A stretch of DNA of 64,000 nucleotides from Allobosea sp. OK403 (GTDB lineage Bacteria > Pseudomonadota > Alphaproteobacteria > Rhizobiales > Beijerinckiaceae): positions 1,178,001 through 1,242,000 of the forward strand of contig NZ_FOQV01000001.1 in NCBI RefSeq assembly GCF_900113835.1, in the 5' to 3' direction. The notes beneath the pieces are model-generated. The model did no database searches, was not told the origin of the DNA, and saw nothing but the letters and a program-made list of their open reading frames with translations. The position numbers were made by a program, and so were the translations under genes. This document shows, in pieces, positions 1 through 8,599 of this stretch. The stretch's first letter is position 1. Every line of letters begins with the position of its first letter.

Positions 1-791
1 TCGACCGAGCCCTGCACGCTGATCCGCCCCAGATCGTTGCGCAACAGGTCGACGATCATGAGATTTTCGGCGCGTTGCTTCGGGTCGGCCTGCAGCGCCG
101 CCATGGCCGCCCGATCGGCTTCGGGATCGCCGAGACGCGGCGCGGTTCCCTTCATCGGGCGCGTCGTCGCCCGACCGGATTCGACTTCGAGGAAGAGCTC
201 CGGCGAGACCGACAGGATCGTGGCGTCTTCGAAGGCGATAATCCCGCCATGCGACACCGGCTGGCTGGCCCGTAATGCGGCATAGAGCGCGAGCCGGTCG
301 CCCTCGTAGCGGAAGTCGACCGGGAAGGTCAGGTTGATCTGATAGGCGTCACCGGCTTGCAGATATTCGAGCACGCGCCCGACATTGGCGGCATGCGCGG
401 AAGCATCGAGCCGCGGCTGAACCAGATCGAGCGGCCGCGGCGGAGCCAGGACCGCAAAGTGCCGGTCGAGTTCAACCGGCGCGGCCTCTAACGGCTCCTG
501 GAACAACCCGAACCACAGCAGGGGTAATGCACGGTTCAAGGGCATCGCCGCCACGAGCCGGGGCTCGAAGACATAGCCCAGCTCGTAACCCAGGAAACCG
601 GCAGCATGCAGCCCCCGCGCGAGGCCGTCCTCGATCTTGCGCAGCGCAGCCGGAACATCGTCGCCATGAACACAGGAGACGATCTCGACCGGATCGCAAT
701 AGAGCCGCGCTGGGGCCGATCCAGCAAGGCGATCCTCCAGCAGCACGAATGGCTGCCGCGAGCTCAGCATGGTCTGGATCGAAAGCGGCAT
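1..791 (-). CDS. pabB: Aminodeoxychorismate synthase component I (PabB-type), C-terminus beyond the window
   Basis: Chorismate-binding enzyme that would aminate chorismate to 4-amino-4-deoxychorismate for folate synthesis. The frame is open from the ATG at 791 to the left edge (about 263 codons). It shows the family landmarks DAYQINLTFP, SPELFLEVESG, TTRPMKGTAPR and, at the edge, AENLMIVDLLRNDLGRI. TrpE and MenF share parts of this pattern, but the short N-terminus and the RPMKGT context favour PabB. The frame stays open upstream of 791, so the start could lie further out; 791 is the first plausible ATG. The C-terminal third, including the rest of the active site and any fused PabC lyase, lies outside the window. 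Confidence 0.8.
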   Translation of the reverse strand, partial: MPLSIQTMLSSRQPFVLLEDRLAGSAPARLYCDPVEIVSCVHGDDVPAALRKIEDGLARGLHAAGFLGYELGYVFEPRLVAAMPLNRALPLLWFGLFQEPLEAAPVELDRHFAVLAPPRPLDLVQPRLDASAHAANVGRVLEYLQAGDAYQINLTFPVDFRYEGDRLALYAALRASQPVSHGGIIAFEDATILSVSPELFLEVESGRATTRPMKGTAPRLGDPEADRAAMAALQADPKQRAENLMIVDLLRNDLGRISVQGSV

Positions 792-962
792 CTGCAGTGT
801 AGCTTCTGACTGGATGGGCGGCGCAACGCTCGAATCGGCCCGGCGCGTTCCAGATAGAAGGCCATGCGCGACATGCCGAGGGTCATCTGTGTCTGGGCCA
901 TCTCCCTGTCCGACAATCCGATGTCGCGGCCGTGACGTCGGCTTCATACGAGATTGCCCCGA

Positions 963-1724
963 TCAGGTCTCACCAGCCTTGCGGAGCAGATAGGTATCCA
1001 TGATCCAGCCCTTGTCCTCGCGGGCTTGCTGTCGAATCCGTTCGATCTCGCCCTTCACCTCAGAGAGCTTTCCGGCCACCAGGATCTCGTCCTCGGTGCC
1101 GAGATAGGCGCCCCAGTAGATATCGAGATCATCTGCATCGATGCGCTTGAAAGCCTGGTCGCCATCGAGCATGACGACGACGCTGTCGAGGTTGTCGGGA
1201 AATCCCTCAGCGAGTTTGCGCCCGGTCGTGATCAGCACCGGCTGTCCGATACGATTGAGCGCGACGCGATGCCGGGCCGCCAGTGCCTGCACGCTGCTGA
1301 CGCCCGGGATGATATCGTATTCCAGCGCACATCCCTTGGCCCGGATCTGGTCGATGATCCGCAATGTGCTGTCATAGAGCGTCGGGTCGCCCCAGACGAG
1401 GAAGCCCCCGCATTCACCATCCCCGAGCTCCTCCATGATGAGGCTCTCATAGGCATCCGCCAGCTGCGCGTGCCACTGATCGACACTGCCGCGGTAATCT
1501 TGTCCTGCAGCGGCACGCGTAGGAATCGGCACCGGGATCATGCGATAATTCGAGCCCTCGATGAAGCGCTCACAGATGTCCTTGCGCAGTCGCTGCAGCG
1601 CCGTCTTGTCCACTCCTTTGTCGGGGATGAAGAAGACATCGACCTGGTTGAGCGCCTTGATCGCCTGGACCGTGACATAGTCGGGATTGCCAGCCCCGAT
1701 CCCGATGATCAGAATTTCACGCAT
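963..1724 (-). CDS. cobF: Precorrin-6A synthase (deacetylating)
   Basis: SAM-dependent methyltransferase of aerobic cobalamin synthesis: it methylates C1 of precorrin-5 and releases acetate to give precorrin-6A. The 253-residue protein has the tetrapyrrole methylase start ILIIGIGAGNPDYVTVQA, the loop GGFLVWGDPTLYDSTLRI and the segment IIPGVSSVQALAARH, all typical of CobF, whose usual length is about 250. I chose the ATG at 1724 because MREILIIGIG is the conserved N-terminus; the frame runs six codons further upstream. It stands alone here, with no other cob gene beside it. Confidence 0.9.
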   Translation of the reverse strand: MREILIIGIGAGNPDYVTVQAIKALNQVDVFFIPDKGVDKTALQRLRKDICERFIEGSNYRMIPVPIPTRAAAGQDYRGSVDQWHAQLADAYESLIMEELGDGECGGFLVWGDPTLYDSTLRIIDQIRAKGCALEYDIIPGVSSVQALAARHRVALNRIGQPVLITTGRKLAEGFPDNLDSVVVMLDGDQAFKRIDADDLDIYWGAYLGTEDEILVAGKLSEVKGEIERIRQQAREDKGWIMDTYLLRKAGET

Positions 1725-1791
1725 GCGGCCCTCGTGATCCAAGCTCGCATCTCAAGCCAGGCTCTCAGGCATAGCATGTGAGGGGCCTTCG

Positions 1792-1908
1792 ATCACCGAC
1801 AAGGACACGATGCCGCGCGGCTTCCTTGGGCTGAACGCCGCTTCCTGCGAGCGGTACATGCACTTCATCGCCAACCACCGCTGCGCCCAGCTTGGCGTCA
1901 GCTATCCG
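1792..1908 (+). pseudogene. Remnant resembling the C-terminal part of ribonucleotide reductase beta subunit (NrdB)
   Basis: Reading plus-strand codons from 1792 gives [20 protein letters not shown] and then [19 protein letters not shown]. This resembles, from memory, the segment PRG(V/F)LGLNA...Y..(F/Y)IA.RR..QLG near the end of class Ia NrdB proteins. The radical-bearing and di-iron segments are absent upstream, and the match stops where the opposite-strand ialB-family gene ends. It is best read as a scrap of a lost gene. The homology is pattern recognition only and the segment is short. Confidence 0.5.
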
Positions 1909-2642
1909 CCAAGCTGGCCGATGCGGGCGAGCGCCGCAGCAAAACCGTTGAGCGAGATGTTGAAGGCGACAGGATCGCCGCTGGAGAGGTTCAGCGCGGC
2001 GGCGGTCAAGGTCTTGGCGGTCTTCATCGCCTCGGTGGCGACGGTCGGAAACGACACCGGAAGCAGGCAGCCTGCGGGAATGCAGGTCGAGAAGCGCAGA
2101 CCCTGACCGAGATCCTTGTCGTCGAGCCGCAGGATCGCGCCGTTTTCGAGCTTCAATCCGAACGGCATCAGGATCGTGCCGTCGGCACGGCCGTCCTTCG
2201 GCGTACGAAGCTCGATCGCGAAGAGGCGCTGATTATTCTGACTATTGCCCTGTGATTGGGCGAGCACGCAGAGCTTCTGGCCTTCAGTGACGCGGCAATC
2301 GACCGTCCAGTCGCCATAGCTCTCATTGATCGCGCTGGCGCCGTTGGGAAGTGTCGCCGGCCCGGACGCGGGCTGGCTTACGGAAGGCGCCTGCGATTGA
2401 GCCTGGGCTTGCGTTGCTGCCGGCGCCGGGCGCGCTGGCGGCCTGACCGCAACCGGCTTGGGAGCGGGTTTCGGCGGCGCCGCTCGCCTGGCGGCCTCGG
2501 GCCTGACCGCAGGGGCTGCCTCCGTGACGTCGCCGACGGGAACATCCTGTGCGGATGCCCATTGGGGCAGGGAAACGCAGATCGCGATGGCGGCGAGGCC
2601 GACAAAAAGGAGAAGCGGAAGGCGGCGGCGTTCGCGGGACAT
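1902..2642 (-). CDS. Invasion-associated locus B (IalB) family protein
   Basis: Secreted or periplasmic protein of 246 residues. It has a signal peptide of about 34 residues (basic MSRERRR, hydrophobic core, cleavage near WASAQ), an alanine/proline-rich linker (about 40-105), then the IalB domain starting at SYGDWTVDC and containing two further cysteine segments (KLCVLAQ and [11 protein letters not shown]). IalB-like proteins are common in Hyphomicrobiales; in Bartonella the founding member is linked to erythrocyte invasion, but in free-living relatives the role is unknown. The ATG at 2642 follows GAAGAG at a good distance; an in-frame TTG at 2657 is the alternative. Confidence 0.85.
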   Translation of the reverse strand: MSRERRRLPLLLFVGLAAIAICVSLPQWASAQDVPVGDVTEAAPAVRPEAARRAAPPKPAPKPVAVRPPARPAPAATQAQAQSQAPSVSQPASGPATLPNGASAINESYGDWTVDCRVTEGQKLCVLAQSQGNSQNNQRLFAIELRTPKDGRADGTILMPFGLKLENGAILRLDDKDLGQGLRFSTCIPAGCLLPVSFPTVATEAMKTAKTLTAAALNLSSGDPVAFNISLNGFAAALARIGQLGG

Positions 2643-2730
2643 GGTCTGGCTCTTCAAAATGGGCGTTGGGTGGATTCAGCAGAGGAAGGCGATCGGACGA
2701 GCTGTCTGGGGATGAGGCATCACGGCCATG

Positions 2731-2990
2731 CGCACACCGTCGGCTTCTGGCGGGCAAGGATCTTGAGCAATGTCGATTTGCCCTAGCCGTTATGGCCGAT
2801 CAGCCCCGACCACGCGCCGCGCCGGCAGGTTAAGCCTCAACGGCTCCAACAGCACTCGCCCGGGAATCGAGAAGGAGACTGCATCGAGTGCAAACAGGTC
2901 CTCCTCGCCGGCGAGGGCCTGCCATGACCCTGCGCGATCCGACGAGGCGGTCTCGGCAAGGCTGGAGGCGGTCTTGAACAACGGCTTCAT
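2731..2990 (-). pseudogene. Fossil N-terminus of a ferric-siderophore ABC transporter ATPase (FhuC-like)
   Basis: From the ATG at 2990 the frame reads MKPLFKTASS and later LFALDAVSFSIPGRVLLEPL, the opening of a FhuC/FecE-type ATPase. Two lesions follow. An extra G (the CCCC run at 2804-2807 on the plus strand) shifts the frame just before LIGHNG, and a TAG (plus strand 2783-2785) replaces the Walker A serine in GHNG-x-GKSTLLKILARQ. Similarity ends soon after, so the Q-loop, signature and Walker B parts are missing. The gene is dead. A working siderophore transporter lies 1.4 kb away at 4351-9333. Confidence 0.8.
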
Positions 2991-3370
2991 CGACTGAACC
3001 TGATCGGAACGGTGGGCGAGATCGCGCTGGTCCCGCTACGCTCGCCGAGGCAGCGGGATAACGATCTCGCGCACCTGGCACGAGGAGAGTCCGCATCGCT
3101 TAGACAATGCGGAATTCTCTCACAACAACAATGATTTAGATAGATTCTAGAGAAGGCGAGTTCGTGCGGTCGATTCCGGATATTTCAATCTCTAACCACC
3201 GCCGGCTTCTCAACCTCAGCCAGCCGCCGCCAATAGGCCATGCAGAGGTCGCTGCCACCGCATATTAGGATTTCCGTGACTATCTGGCTCGCGCGAGACG
3301 GCCACCGATGCCCCCAAACGGCTGTATGGGATATCGGCTGGCGGGGCGCTGAGGTTAGGACGATGGCGTA
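2991..3370. other. Non-coding stretch with a possible iron box
   Basis: No convincing gene. The minus-strand reading just upstream of the ATPase fossil (about 3000-3100) has short open frames but no family I recognise; it may be further debris of the same locus. An A/T-rich patch around 3120-3155 carries the Irr-box-like palindrome listed separately. Confidence 0.5.
3135..3151. promoter_or_regulatory. ICE-like (Irr box) palindrome
   Basis: The sequence TTTAGATAGATTCTAGA matches the rhizobial iron control element TTTAGAA-N3-TTCTAAA at 12 of 14 defined positions. It lies about 145 bases upstream of the dead siderophore ATPase start. In Hyphomicrobiales Irr binds such sites to regulate iron genes. 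Assignment is by consensus recalled from memory; binding is not shown. Confidence 0.4.
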
Positions 3371-3655
3371 ATGGCATACACTGACGAACTCGAGCCGCTC
3401 CTGGCCCTCGAGCAGGAGCTCCGGCGAAAGATCGCTCTGCGGATCGCCGAGGAAGCGGGCGAGCAGCCTGGTGGCGATCCATCTGAGAATCAGATCGCGG
3501 TTGCCGATGAGGTGATCGCGAACTGGACCGAGGCGGGGGAGGAAGACCAGGACATGCGCGCCTTCCGGCCGATAGGTCCCCTCCAGCAGTTGCTCGCCGA
3601 TCACTCGCTGATCTGCGAGCGCATCCTCGATATTCGCGATCGGCGGCTGTCGTGA
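3371..3655 (+). CDS. Hypothetical protein, 94 residues
   Basis: Small acidic, mostly helical reading frame starting MAYTDELEPLLALEQELRRK. Codon use has the G/C third positions seen in neighbouring genes, but the ribosome site is weak (GAGG well upstream). No family recognised. A longer open frame on the opposite strand (3185-3826) covers the same bases; I prefer this one because its composition looks like a real soluble protein, but either or neither could be expressed. Confidence 0.35.
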   Translation: MAYTDELEPLLALEQELRRKIALRIAEEAGEQPGGDPSENQIAVADEVIANWTEAGEEDQDMRAFRPIGPLQQLLADHSLICERILDIRDRRLS

Positions 3656-3794
3656 CGTCGCCCGCAACCGTCGACCTGCTCCAGACTGATTAGCGCTCTT
3701 CGGAGCGCCTGCGGCGGACGCGGTCCGGGCATTTTCGTTGGAAGGACTGCCTGTCGTATAGCTGCCTCCGCCGAATCGCACCGGGAAGACGTCC

Positions 3795-4007
3795 ATGCCA
3801 AAGCTCTGCAAGTTCACATCGCCCACCGACGGAAAGCCCGTCTACGTCAACCCTGCGCAGGTCAGCGTCGTCTACACCTTCAAGGGCGAACCGCCTGACA
3901 CGATCATCGGCTTTCGCAAGGACTTCATGCTGGGCGTGAGGGAAAGCCTGGAGGAAACCGTCAGCATTCTCGATAAGGCGATGGCCGAGGCGGCGGCTCG
4001 CGGCTAA
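3795..4007 (+). CDS. Small conserved-looking hypothetical protein, 70 residues
   Basis: Begins MPKLCKFTSPTDGKPVYVNP and continues as a compact alpha/beta-like protein with a C-terminal helix (SLEETVSILDKAMAEAAARG). The pattern of a short beta-rich start, VYVNPAQV, then VRESLEETV resembles small single-domain proteins such as the FlbD-like group, but I cannot assign it. No signal peptide or membrane segment. It stands alone, 340 bases before the siderophore receptor gene. Confidence 0.6.
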   Translation: MPKLCKFTSPTDGKPVYVNPAQVSVVYTFKGEPPDTIIGFRKDFMLGVRESLEETVSILDKAMAEAAARG

Positions 4008-4350
4008 AGCCGCGGCGGGCCCGGTATCGCCTTCGTGTTGATAGGGTTGATCGGTCTCACTGCGCTTGCCGCATCAGCCATCGAGCCGGCGGCGTTGCAC
4101 ATCAGCGATGACACACGCTGAAACGCCGGCAGGCTCGGCCTCGCATATGACGAGGCACAGATCGATCATTGTCTCGCCCTGATTTTGAGAAAGACACCGC
4201 ACTCTTTGAGTATAGTCCCGACCGTAGTTCGTAGATACTTCAATTTAGTATAATTATAATCTACAGACTTAATATTGCACCGCACGCGCACTGCGATTAA
4301 CACGCAGCTGAACTGGCGCCCGCGCCGGAAATTCTGCTGCGAGTATCACG
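4008..4350. other. Intergenic region upstream of the siderophore receptor
   Basis: No gene seen. The last 150 bases become strongly A/T-rich (about 4195-4275), unusual in this genome, and probably hold the promoter and iron-responsive operator of the receptor operon. A short open stretch near 4040-4120 has no start signal and no recognised product. Confidence 0.6.
4231..4264. promoter_or_regulatory. Possible iron-responsive operator upstream of the TonB receptor
   Basis: Bases 4244-4260, TTTAGTATAATTATAAT, match the Irr/ICE consensus TTTAGAA-N3-TTCTAAA at 11 of 14 positions. They sit inside a wider inverted repeat, GTAGAT (4231-4236) and ATCTAC (4259-4264). The site is about 90 bases upstream of the receptor start, where promoter control would be expected for an iron gene. 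Confidence 0.4.
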
Positions 4351-6480
4351 ATGACCGGTCTGCGCCGCCCCTTCCTTGCGATCACCTCGCTTGCCTGCGT
4401 CTGGCCTCTGGCTGCAGGCGCACAGACGCAGGCTGCGGCCGACACCGTCGTGCTCGACGAGATCAGGGTCCAGGGCGAGAGCGCCGCGCGCGGCTACCAG
4501 CCGCTGCGTTCCTCGATCGCGGGCGGCGCAGAGAAGCCGCTCGTCGATATCCCGCAATCCGTGACGGTGGTGTCGCCACAGGTGCTGCGCGATCAGGCGG
4601 CGCGCAGCCTCGACGACGCGCTCGCCAATGTCGCTGGCGTCGTCCAGGCCAATACGCTTGGCGGCACGCAGGACGCCTTCGCCAAGCGCGGCTTCGGCGA
4701 TAATCGCGACGGCTCGATCATGCGCGACGGTCTGCGCGTCGCCTCCCCGCGCGCTTTCGACGCCACGGCCGAGCGCGTCGAGGTACTGAAAGGCCCCGCG
4801 ACGCTGCTCTTTGGCATCATCGACCCCGGCGGCATGGTCAACATCATCACCAAGAAGCCTGAGCTGACCGCACGCAACACCATCGAGACGCGGATGAGCA
4901 GCTTCGGCGGCGGCAAGAATGGCGGCGGCACGACCATCGACATGACCGGGCCCATCGGCCAGAGCGGCTTCGCCTACCGCCTGATCGGCGATGTCCAGAC
5001 CAGCGACTATTGGCGCGAATACGGCATGAACCGCACGCGCATGCTGGCGCCCTCGCTGACCTATTTCGGGCCCGACACGACGATCCGCGTCTATGCGCAA
5101 TATTCGCAGTACAAGGTGCCGTTCGACCGCGGCACGATCTTCGATCCCGCTACGGGGCGGGCGGTGCGCGTTTCGTCCCGACACCGCTTCGACGAGCGCT
5201 ACAACGTCACCGAGGGCGAGAACCAGCTCGCCGGAATCGAGATCGACCACCGCTTCAACGCGAACTGGTCGCTGAAGGCGCATTACGCCTACAGCCACAA
5301 CTGGTACAACGACAATCAGGCGCGGGTGATCGCCTATAATTCCGCGACGGGCGCCGTGACCCGCCGCGCCGACGCGACCCAGGACTCCAATTTCGATGTC
5401 CACGCCCTGCGCATCGACCTGACCGGGCGCGAGACGCTGTTCGGCTTCACCAATGAATTCCTGATCGGCGCCTCCTACGACTACAGCAAGGTCATTCGTA
5501 CCGACCTGATCCGCAGCGCCAACGCGACCGGGTTCAACATCTACCGGCCCGTGCACGGGCTGCTACCGTCCAGCCGCACCATCGTCGCCTCGGACAGCGA
5601 CCAGACCGAGCGCCTGGAGACGGCCTCGGCCTATATTCAGGACACGCTCTGGCTGACCGATCAGCTCAGCCTCGTCGGCGGCGCGCGCATCCAGGCCTTC
5701 GACCAATATGCCGGGCGCGGCCGGCCGTTCTCGGTCAATACCGACATCAGCGGCAACAAGATGATCCCGCGCGCCGGCATCCTCTACAAGCTCACCCCGG
5801 CTGTCTCGGTCTATGCGAGCTACACCGAATCCTTCAAGCCGAACTCCTCGATCTCGCAGGCGATCGGCGCATTGCCGCCCGAGGAGGGCAAGTCCTATGA
5901 AGTCGGCGCCAAGGCGGAGCTACCCTTCGGCCTGACCGCCACGGCCGCAATCTTCGACATCGACAAGCGCAACGTGCTCTACACCGAGACGGTGGGCGGC
6001 ACGACGATCGCACGGACCGCCGGGCGGGTGCGCTCGCGCGGCGCCGAGTTCGAGCTCGCCGGCAATCTGACCGAGCAGCTCTCGATCGCGGCCAACTACG
6101 CCTATACGGACCTCAAGGTCTCGGATGATCCGACGCTGGCGCCGGGCTCCAGCCTGCCGAATGTGGCGCGCAACAGCGGCGCCCTGTTCCTGACCTATGA
6201 TTTCGGCCAGATCGGACCGGGGCGGCTGCGCGCCGGCGCCGGTGCGCGCTATGTCGGCCGGCGCCCGGGCGACGCGGCAAACTCGTTCTACCTGCCGGAA
6301 TACACGGTCGCCGATCTCTTTGTGTCCTATGAGACCAAGCTCAACGGCCACCCGCTCGACCTGCAGCTCAACGTCAAGAACCTGTTCGACAAGGTCTACT
6401 ACCCCTCTGCGGTCAATAATCTCAATGTGGCGGTCGGCGAGCCTTTCCAGGCCGTATTGACGGCAAGGCTCGGCTTCTGA
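4351..6480 (+). CDS. TonB-dependent siderophore receptor (FhuA/FoxA type)
   Basis: Outer-membrane gated porin importing a ferric siderophore with energy from TonB-ExbBD. The 709 residues start with a signal peptide (cut near GAQTQA). A TonB-box-like VVLDEIRV follows, then a plug domain (PLVDIPQSVTVVSPQVLRDQ, then VEVLKGPATLLFGIIDPGG and NIITKKP). A 22-strand-type barrel comes next, ending in LNVKNLFDKVYYPS and a terminal aromatic, LTARLGF. The plug wording is that of the FhuA/FoxA/FpvA siderophore family rather than heme or B12 receptors. Its TGA overlaps the next gene's ATG, so it leads a four-gene iron operon. The exact siderophore cannot be read from sequence. Confidence 0.93.
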   Translation: MTGLRRPFLAITSLACVWPLAAGAQTQAAADTVVLDEIRVQGESAARGYQPLRSSIAGGAEKPLVDIPQSVTVVSPQVLRDQAARSLDDALANVAGVVQANTLGGTQDAFAKRGFGDNRDGSIMRDGLRVASPRAFDATAERVEVLKGPATLLFGIIDPGGMVNIITKKPELTARNTIETRMSSFGGGKNGGGTTIDMTGPIGQSGFAYRLIGDVQTSDYWREYGMNRTRMLAPSLTYFGPDTTIRVYAQYSQYKVPFDRGTIFDPATGRAVRVSSRHRFDERYNVTEGENQLAGIEIDHRFNANWSLKAHYAYSHNWYNDNQARVIAYNSATGAVTRRADATQDSNFDVHALRIDLTGRETLFGFTNEFLIGASYDYSKVIRTDLIRSANATGFNIYRPVHGLLPSSRTIVASDSDQTERLETASAYIQDTLWLTDQLSLVGGARIQAFDQYAGRGRPFSVNTDISGNKMIPRAGILYKLTPAVSVYASYTESFKPNSSISQAIGALPPEEGKSYEVGAKAELPFGLTATAAIFDIDKRNVLYTETVGGTTIARTAGRVRSRGAEFELAGNLTEQLSIAANYAYTDLKVSDDPTLAPGSSLPNVARNSGALFLTYDFGQIGPGRLRAGAGARYVGRRPGDAANSFYLPEYTVADLFVSYETKLNGHPLDLQLNVKNLFDKVYYPSAVNNLNVAVGEPFQAVLTARLGF

Positions 6481-7556
6481 TGCGCAGGCTTGTCCTCGGG
6501 GCGCTGCTCGCCGGGCTGTCAGCGGGATTGGCCATTGCTCAGCCCGTCGCTTTCGAGGATCTCGCCGGCCGATCGGTCTCGCTGAGCGCCCCGGCTTCGC
6601 GCATCATCGCCTTGCCGATCCCGGCCGCGCCGACCCTGATGGCGCTGGACCGTTCGCCCGCGCGGCTGCTCGGCATGCATCCGATCGTGCGCTCGATCGC
6701 ACGCGAGAGCCTGCTTGCGCGCATCTTCCCCGGCATCGCCCAGGTCGAGACCAACTTCGTCATGCCCGGCGCGACGGCCTTCATGCCGAATGTCGAGGCC
6801 ATCGCGGCAACCCGGCCGGACCTCGTCCTGCAACGGGGCGAGCGCGGTGCCGACATCATCGGCCCGCTGATCAATGCCGGCCTGACCACCGCATTGGTGA
6901 TCTATGGCGACGAGGAGATCAGCCGCCGCAACATCGCGATGCTGGGCGCCGCGATCGGAGCCGACGCGCGCGCAGAAGCCATCATCGGCTGGCGCAAGGC
7001 CGTGGCGGAGCGGCTCGCGCCCTTGCGGACGCCAGAACTCCGCGCAAAGGCGCCGCGCATCCTCTTTCTCTCCCGCTCGGCCGGGCGCTTCGTCGCCACG
7101 GGCGAGGAGAGCATCATGGGGTATGCGATCTCGCTCGCGGGCGGGCGCAATGCTGCCGATGGGCTGACAGGCTCCAAGACGGCTTCAGCCGAGCAGATGA
7201 TGATCTGGGACCCCGACGTCATCCTGCTCAACAGCGCCATCCCCGATCTGACGCCGCAGACCGTCCTCGACGATCCGATCCTGTCGGGCACGCGGGCGGC
7301 AAAAGACCGGCGCGTCTACAAGATCCCGACCGGCGCCTATCGCTGGGAGCCGCCGACGCAGGAGAATCCCTTCCTCTGGCTCTGGCTGGCGGCCCTTTTG
7401 CCCGAGACCGCTCCGGCCATCGATCTGCGCCACGAATTGCGCGAGGGGTTTCGCGATCTCTATGGTTTCATCGCCTCGGAAAGCGATCTCGACCAAGTCC
7501 TGCGGCTCGATGTGAACGGCTCGTCCCGGGCCTATTCGCGCTTCGCCCGGCCATGA
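6480..7556 (+). CDS. Siderophore ABC transporter, periplasmic binding protein
   Basis: Class III (FepB/BtuF-like) binding protein of 358 residues that would hand the ferric siderophore to the permease. Signal peptide MRRLVLGALLAGLSAGLAIA is followed by the family opening FEDLAGRSVSLSAPASRIIAL, then NVEAIAATRPDLVL and WDPDVILLNSA, standard for this fold. The start overlaps the receptor stop by one base and its end overlaps the permease start (ATGA), so translation is coupled. The signal shows no clear lipobox, which suggests a soluble periplasmic protein. Confidence 0.9.
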   Translation: MRRLVLGALLAGLSAGLAIAQPVAFEDLAGRSVSLSAPASRIIALPIPAAPTLMALDRSPARLLGMHPIVRSIARESLLARIFPGIAQVETNFVMPGATAFMPNVEAIAATRPDLVLQRGERGADIIGPLINAGLTTALVIYGDEEISRRNIAMLGAAIGADARAEAIIGWRKAVAERLAPLRTPELRAKAPRILFLSRSAGRFVATGEESIMGYAISLAGGRNAADGLTGSKTASAEQMMIWDPDVILLNSAIPDLTPQTVLDDPILSGTRAAKDRRVYKIPTGAYRWEPPTQENPFLWLWLAALLPETAPAIDLRHELREGFRDLYGFIASESDLDQVLRLDVNGSSRAYSRFARP

Positions 7557-8599
7557 CCAGCGCGGCCGATAGATCGGCGTCGTATGACCGTGGTGCGCCC
7601 CTCGTCATGGTCGCCCTGGCGGTCGGGCTCGGCCTGGTCATGGTAGCCGCCCTCTGCGCCGGCCGACTCGCGCTGCCGCCCGGCACGGTGCTCGGCATCA
7701 TCGTCTCCCGCATCGTTCCCGTCGATCCAAGCTGGAGCGAATTGCAGGAGCGCATCGTGCTGCTGGTCAGACTGCCGCGCGTCCTGCTCACCGCCATCTG
7801 CGGCGCCGCTCTTGCAGCCGCCGGCGCCGCCATGCAGGGCGTGCTGCGCAACCCCCTGGTCTCGCCGCATATCCTCGGCGTCTCCTCCGGCGCCTCCTTC
7901 GGCGGCGCGGTCGCGATCCTGCTCGGCCTGTCCGGCTGGTTCCTGATCGGCTCGGCTTTTCTTGCAGGGTCCGCCGCCTTGCTGCTGGTCGGCGCCATCG
8001 CCCGCGTCGATGCTCGCTCGGGCACGGTCACCGTCGTGCTGACCGGCGTCATCGTCGCGGCGCTGTTCAGCGCGCTGGTCAGCCTGACGCAATTCGTCGC
8101 CGAGCCAGACAGCTCGCTGCCGGCGATCGTGTTCTGGCTGATGGGCAGCTTCGCCACCGCGAGCTGGCGCCAGCTCGCAGCCGCCACTCCCGCGCTCGCG
8201 CTTGCCCTCATGCTCGTGCTCGGCCTGCGCTTCCGCATCAATGTGCTCTCGCTCGGCGAGGATGATGCGCGCGCACTCGGCCTGCCGGTCGAGCGCGACC
8301 GTTGGCTCGTCTTCCTGGCTGTGGCGTTGATGGAGGCAACCGTCGTCGCCTTCGCCGGCGTCATCGGCTGGGTCGGGCTCGTGGTGCCGCATGCCGCGCG
8401 CATGGTCGCCGGCGAGGATCATCGCCTGCTGATCCCGGCATCGGCCCTGCTCGGCGCATCCTATCTGGTGCTGGTCGACACCATCGCCCGCACGGCGGTG
8501 GCCGCCGAGATCCCGCTCGGCGTTCTGACCGCGATCGTTGGTGCCCCGGTTTTTGCGCTGCTGCTGCGCCAGCGTCAGCGCCGGGAACTGGCGGCATGA
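7553..8599 (+). CDS. Siderophore ABC transporter permease (FecCD family)
   Basis: Inner-membrane permease of 348 residues with about ten hydrophobic segments. Family landmarks are LRLPRVLLTAICGAALAAAG-like wording near residue 75, AMQGVLRNPLVSPHILGVSSG, and late in the protein FAGVIGWVGLVVPHAARMV followed by IPLGVLTAIVGAPVFALLL. One permease gene implies a homodimer. It overlaps both neighbours by four bases. Confidence 0.93.
   Translation: MTSAADRSASYDRGAPLVMVALAVGLGLVMVAALCAGRLALPPGTVLGIIVSRIVPVDPSWSELQERIVLLVRLPRVLLTAICGAALAAAGAAMQGVLRNPLVSPHILGVSSGASFGGAVAILLGLSGWFLIGSAFLAGSAALLLVGAIARVDARSGTVTVVLTGVIVAALFSALVSLTQFVAEPDSSLPAIVFWLMGSFATASWRQLAAATPALALALMLVLGLRFRINVLSLGEDDARALGLPVERDRWLVFLAVALMEATVVAFAGVIGWVGLVVPHAARMVAGEDHRLLIPASALLGASYLVLVDTIARTAVAAEIPLGVLTAIVGAPVFALLLRQRQRRELAA

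Noticed and set aside
3185-3826. A 213-codon minus-strand open frame
   Set aside because: No recognisable domain, no ribosome site, covers two plus-strand candidates and reads like antisense of G/C-biased codons.
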